DNA of 36,380 bases from Candidatus Muiribacteriota bacterium (GTDB lineage Bacteria > Muiribacteriota > DAOVTB01): NCBI GenBank assembly GCA_030633305.1, contig DAOVTB010000019.1, positions 1-36,380 on the forward strand, written 5' to 3'. The notes beneath the pieces were generated by a model that had not been told where the DNA came from, made no database searches, and saw only the letters and a program-made list of their open reading frames with translations. Every line of letters starts with the position of its first letter. Positions within the stretch are counted from its first letter, which is position 1. Shown one piece after another: positions 33,948 to 36,380 of the stretch. The position numbers and the translations under genes are program-made.

Positions 33948-35351
33948 TTATTTTTTGTTCCAGAAAACTCGATAATGCCTGTCTGTGTAAATGACATTTT
34001 CTTTAAATTCCACAAAATTATCTGTTCTGGATGATGCTACAATAAAAACTTCTTCTTCAGAATTCCACGATTTCAATATATCTTTTGAAGATAATCCATC
34101 ATCTTTTTCAAGCGAAAAAATATGTTCAGGTAAATCCACAGCAATTGGTTTTATACCAGTATATAGCCAACAGCAATGAGCTTTTACCTTGTATATAAAG
34201 ATCTTTGGTTTTTCCTGTTTTTTGATATGTATAATTTTTTGAGACAGCCATTTTGTAGTTCTAAGCTTGAATTTATCAACATTTATCAAGCAGGCAAAAA
34301 GAAGGATAAAAATAGATATTGATAAAATTCTGTACAAAATTGCAGGAATCTTTTTATAACACAAAAGATATGGTATAAATCCAGCGAAAGCCAGGGCTAT
34401 ATAGAAAGGTAATTTCGATGACGGTATTGAAAAAAACAGGAGTGGGAAAACCGATATCAGTATCAGAAATTTCTTTAATGTGTTCTGAGTATTATTAATT
34501 CCTTCCCTGTTTTTGAAAAATATCAGTATTCCCCACGGTATCGAACCTGCAACAAAAACCATCAGGAAAAAATACCATGGTTCTATGTGAAATATATGTT
34601 TACTTCCAAGTCTTTTAAGAAACTGATCATAGACAAAGTACTTAAATAATTTCGAATCAGTACCAACTAGATAAAGATACCAGCTTGCACCAGCTATGAA
34701 TGATGCGATAAAGGAAAAAACATATCTGAGGCGAAACAATCTTTTCCAGTTTTTTTCTATACATACAAAGATAACTGCAATTGGAATAACGATGATAAAA
34801 CCCAGTGGTCCTTTTATAAAAAAGCTTAATGAAAGCATCAACCAGAAAAGGAATTCATATATTCCTGAACTTTTTTTTCCAATATATTTCATAGCAAAAC
34901 AGTATAATGCTGTTATTTCACAGAAAAACAGCCCAAAATCAGTCGTTAGAACATGGTTTGCGGCGAAAAGAGGAATTGTAAGATTCAGAGCAAGTGTCAC
35001 TTTAAAAGCAATCTCTGAATCAAACATTTTCCTGTAAAAAATATAGGAAATCACCAAAAAAAGAAAATTTAATATTGTTTGTGGTAATCTACATGCCAGT
35101 TCGTTGATTCCAAACAATTTCATTGATAACGCTGATAATAGATACGTCAATGGTGGCTTATCCAGATGTGCCTTTCCATACATAGTAGGAATCAGATAAT
35201 CGTTATTTGCAATCATCTCAAAGGCACCATCTGCATATCTTGCATCTGATGTTTCCACAAATGGAAGTTTCCAGGCATTGGTAAATGAGAGAATAAGAAA
35301 AACTGCTAATAGTATAAATATTTCTTTTTTAACTTTATTTTTTTCCTTCAT
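33948..35351 (-). CDS. Glycosyltransferase family 39 (ArnT/PMT-like) membrane protein
   Basis: 467 aa with about ten or more hydrophobic segments. The N-terminal periplasmic motif 'FVETSDARYAD' (E33, D36 in the DE-like motif) and 'HLDKPPLTYLLSALSMKLFG' are the hallmarks of GT39 and ArnT-like enzymes. These transfer sugars from a polyprenyl-phosphate donor to an acceptor on the outer face of the inner membrane, often lipid A or protein. 'FFIKGPLGFIIVIPIAV' is also typical. It lies downstream of the LAB_N gene on the same strand, a frequent arrangement in lipid A or envelope modification loci. Between the two is a 198-bp gap holding repeats. Confidence 0.88.
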   Translation of the reverse strand: MKEKNKVKKEIFILLAVFLILSFTNAWKLPFVETSDARYADGAFEMIANNDYLIPTMYGKAHLDKPPLTYLLSALSMKLFGINELACRLPQTILNFLFLVISYIFYRKMFDSEIAFKVTLALNLTIPLFAANHVLTTDFGLFFCEITALYCFAMKYIGKKSSGIYEFLFWLMLSLSFFIKGPLGFIIVIPIAVIFVCIEKNWKRLFRLRYVFSFIASFIAGASWYLYLVGTDSKLFKYFVYDQFLKRLGSKHIFHIEPWYFFLMVFVAGSIPWGILIFFKNREGINNTQNTLKKFLILISVFPLLFFSIPSSKLPFYIALAFAGFIPYLLCYKKIPAILYRILSISIFILLFACLINVDKFKLRTTKWLSQKIIHIKKQEKPKIFIYKVKAHCCWLYTGIKPIAVDLPEHIFSLEKDDGLSSKDILKSWNSEEEVFIVASSRTDNFVEFKENVIYTDRHYRVFWNKK

Positions 35352-35426
35352 ATTCTTCTTCGTAGTTCAATCCTTTTTTGTTCTATGCCATTCGTACCAT
35401 TTTATTGATTTGGTGGTTAAAACTGC

Positions 35427-35434
35427 TCTGGCGC
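35427..35434 (+). repeat. Isolated TCTGGCGC tag
   Basis: An eight-base match to the TATCTGGCGC tag of the inverted hairpin repeat lies about 50 nt upstream of the full copy. It could be a decayed partial copy or chance. Confidence 0.25.
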
Positions 35435-35476
35435 CGTCTTCCCCATACCACTATAGTTATTTGGGTGGATAAAAGT

Positions 35477-35547
35477 TATCTGGCGCTGGGGTCAGGGTCA
35501 CTTTCATGAATTTTAACATAAAATTCACAAAAGTCACTTCTGACCCC
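35477..35547 (+). repeat. 71-bp hairpin repeat, copy 1
   Basis: A TATCTGGCGC tag (35477-35486), one base, then a 60-nt imperfect palindrome bounded by GGGGTCA (35488-35494) and TGACCCC (35541-35547). The inner stem GAATTTT/AAAATTC has a 5-nt loop. A second copy in the opposite orientation lies at 36310-36380. The 60-nt parts are 44/60 identical without gaps. Confidence 0.8.
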
Positions 35548-35549
35548 TT

Positions 35550-36161
35550 TTATATTTTACTGTTTTGTCCTTTTTCTTTGTGGCTTTGTGCCTTTGTGTG
35601 ATCTATTTCTTTTGCTCTAGCATAGAGGATCAGATTTCGAATATAAACAATACTTCCAAAAGACTGTCCCAGGATGAAAACTGGATCCCGACGGTAAACT
35701 GCATAAGAAAGGAGCATTGCACTTCCAAGAAGTGACATTATCCAGAATGCACGTGGTACGATACTTTTTTTAGCCTTCTCTGATACTATCCATTGAAGGA
35801 TCATCCTTCCGGTAAAGAATACCTGCCCCAGAAAACCAATCATTACCCATATTACGCCGGTAGCGGTCGGAACATTGAAAAGTCTTTTCAACCAGTCACG
35901 TGTACTTTTTTCTTTATAAACTTTTTTCGTAAACTCTTCTGGAGTTAAATATGTAATATCTCCATCATCCTGAGTAACTTTATACTTCAGTTTTCCTTCT
36001 GAATCCTTGACTATCGAAACAGTATCTGATGCACCCACCATCTGGATTTTTATAGAAACAGGTATTTCTTTCTTTACTGATTCTTCAGCCGGCAAAGTTA
36101 CAAGATGAAGTAGAAGTATCCAGAAGACCAGCATTATTATATTGATATTGAGTTTTTTCAT
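35550..36161 (-). CDS. LAB_N domain (lipid-A-disaccharide synthase N-terminal-like) membrane protein
   Basis: 203 aa with a signal peptide (about 1-25), an extracytoplasmic region (26-95) longer than in typical family members, and three membrane segments forming the LAB_N domain ('WVMIGFLGQVFFTGRMILQWIVSEKAKKSIVPRAFWIMSLLGSAMLLSYAVYRRDPVFILGQSFGSIVYIRNLIL'). The LAB_N family is linked to envelope lipid or sugar modification, often beside GT39 and a GT2 dolichol-phosphate-mannose-type transferase, which may lie beyond the right edge. Residues after 'ARAKEID' (HTKAQSHKEKGQ) come from a dispersed repeat (35571-35601), so the native end was probably lost or replaced. Confidence 0.82.
   Translation of the reverse strand: MKKLNINIIMLVFWILLLHLVTLPAEESVKKEIPVSIKIQMVGASDTVSIVKDSEGKLKYKVTQDDGDITYLTPEEFTKKVYKEKSTRDWLKRLFNVPTATGVIWVMIGFLGQVFFTGRMILQWIVSEKAKKSIVPRAFWIMSLLGSAMLLSYAVYRRDPVFILGQSFGSIVYIRNLILYARAKEIDHTKAQSHKEKGQNSKI
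35571..35601 (-). repeat. Dispersed repeat forming the C-terminal codons of the LAB_N gene
   Basis: Read on the plus strand: TTTTTCTTTGTGGCTTTG and on to TTTGTGTGA, about 28/31 identical to 10921-10951. It is translated in the LAB_N gene as HTKAQSHKEK. Confidence 0.6.
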
Positions 36162-36238
36162 AAAATTTTCATCTCCACTATAAAAAAATAATTATACACT
36201 TTAAATAATGAAGTTTCAAATATGAAAAATACAAAAGA

Positions 36239-36263
36239 ATTACCACGAAGGGCACGAAGGAAA
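36239..36263. repeat. Dispersed 'CCACGAAGGGCACGAAGG' repeat
   Basis: The sequence ATTACCACGAAGGGCACG and following is the reverse complement of the motif GCCCTTCGTGGT near 10844. It lies in the 219-bp region upstream of LAB_N, between the gene start and the second hairpin repeat. Confidence 0.5.
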
Positions 36264-36309
36264 AATTAAATAAAGCGGGAAGTAATTAATACTAAATATC
36301 AATATAGAT

Positions 36310-36380
36310 GGGGTCATATGGAACTGTTGTGAACTTGAAATCCAAGTTCATGAAAGTTGCTTTGACCCCTGCGCCAGATA
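36310..36380 (-). repeat. 71-bp hairpin repeat, copy 2 (inverted)
   Basis: The reverse complement arrangement of copy 1: GGGGTCA (36310-36316), stem GAACTTG (36331-36337) and CAAGTTC (36343-36349), TGACCCC (36363-36369), then GCGCCAGATA to the right edge of the window. The palindrome has the same length (60 nt) and the same stem offsets as copy 1. Confidence 0.8.

Overview
This is an AT-rich, gene-dense bacterial window with about 30 protein genes and one tRNA. No gap between genes exceeds about 250 bp. The envelope looks diderm: a TolC-type outer-membrane factor, a lipoprotein, a beta-barrel-like secreted protein, and a LAB_N membrane protein next to a family 39 glycosyltransferase. Two PAS-GAF-GGDEF enzymes and a HAMP-linked class III cyclase show c-di-GMP and cAMP-type signalling. 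The codon use, the TTG starts behind strong Shine-Dalgarno sequences and the SPNGGE/propeller lipoprotein would suit a spirochaete or a poorly cultivated low-GC diderm phylum. The sequence alone does not settle the taxon. No phage, IS transposase, CRISPR array or rRNA was seen.

Layout. 1-3870: a partial minus-strand gene, a secreted thermonuclease, and a coupled minus-strand pair (membrane cyclase, then AI-2E/PerM-type membrane protein). 4031-7755: a propeller lipoprotein, a FlaG-like orphan, a structured GC-rich island, a DUF2835 protein and a small membrane-anchored protein. 7752-9275 and 15432-16859: two paralogous diguanylate cyclases flanking a TolC-like gene, a membrane protein coupled to recN, and a tandem flavodoxin-fold protein. 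16989-20305: a secreted 13-residue-repeat protein, an STM3941-like protein and a radical SAM-TPR protein. 20450-21631: hpt and an MBL-fold hydrolase. 21830-26217 (minus): tRNA-Gly, then tig-clpP-clpX-flippase. 26273-36161 (all minus): RhlE-type helicase, beta-barrel-like protein, two DUF3857/transglutaminase-like proteins, a Cdd1 protein, a YwqK repeat protein, GT39 and LAB_N.

The most unusual structure is a pair of exactly 127-bp palindromes, one at the 3' end of recN (13725-13851) and one at the 3' end of the flippase gene (21721-21847). Each begins in the last codons of its gene. The stop codon falls at the same place in both, and each carries the same two 16-17 nt signature blocks. The outer arms are locus-specific: the last codons of the gene are mirrored on the far side, 19/19 in one copy and 18/19 in the other. 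The inner stems differ in sequence but stay self-complementary, with compensatory changes. A second structured family, two 71-bp inverted copies (60-nt hairpin plus a short tag), flanks the LAB_N gene and also shows two compensatory base-pair changes. Several short intergenic repeats occur too, and one has become the C-terminal coding sequence of LAB_N.
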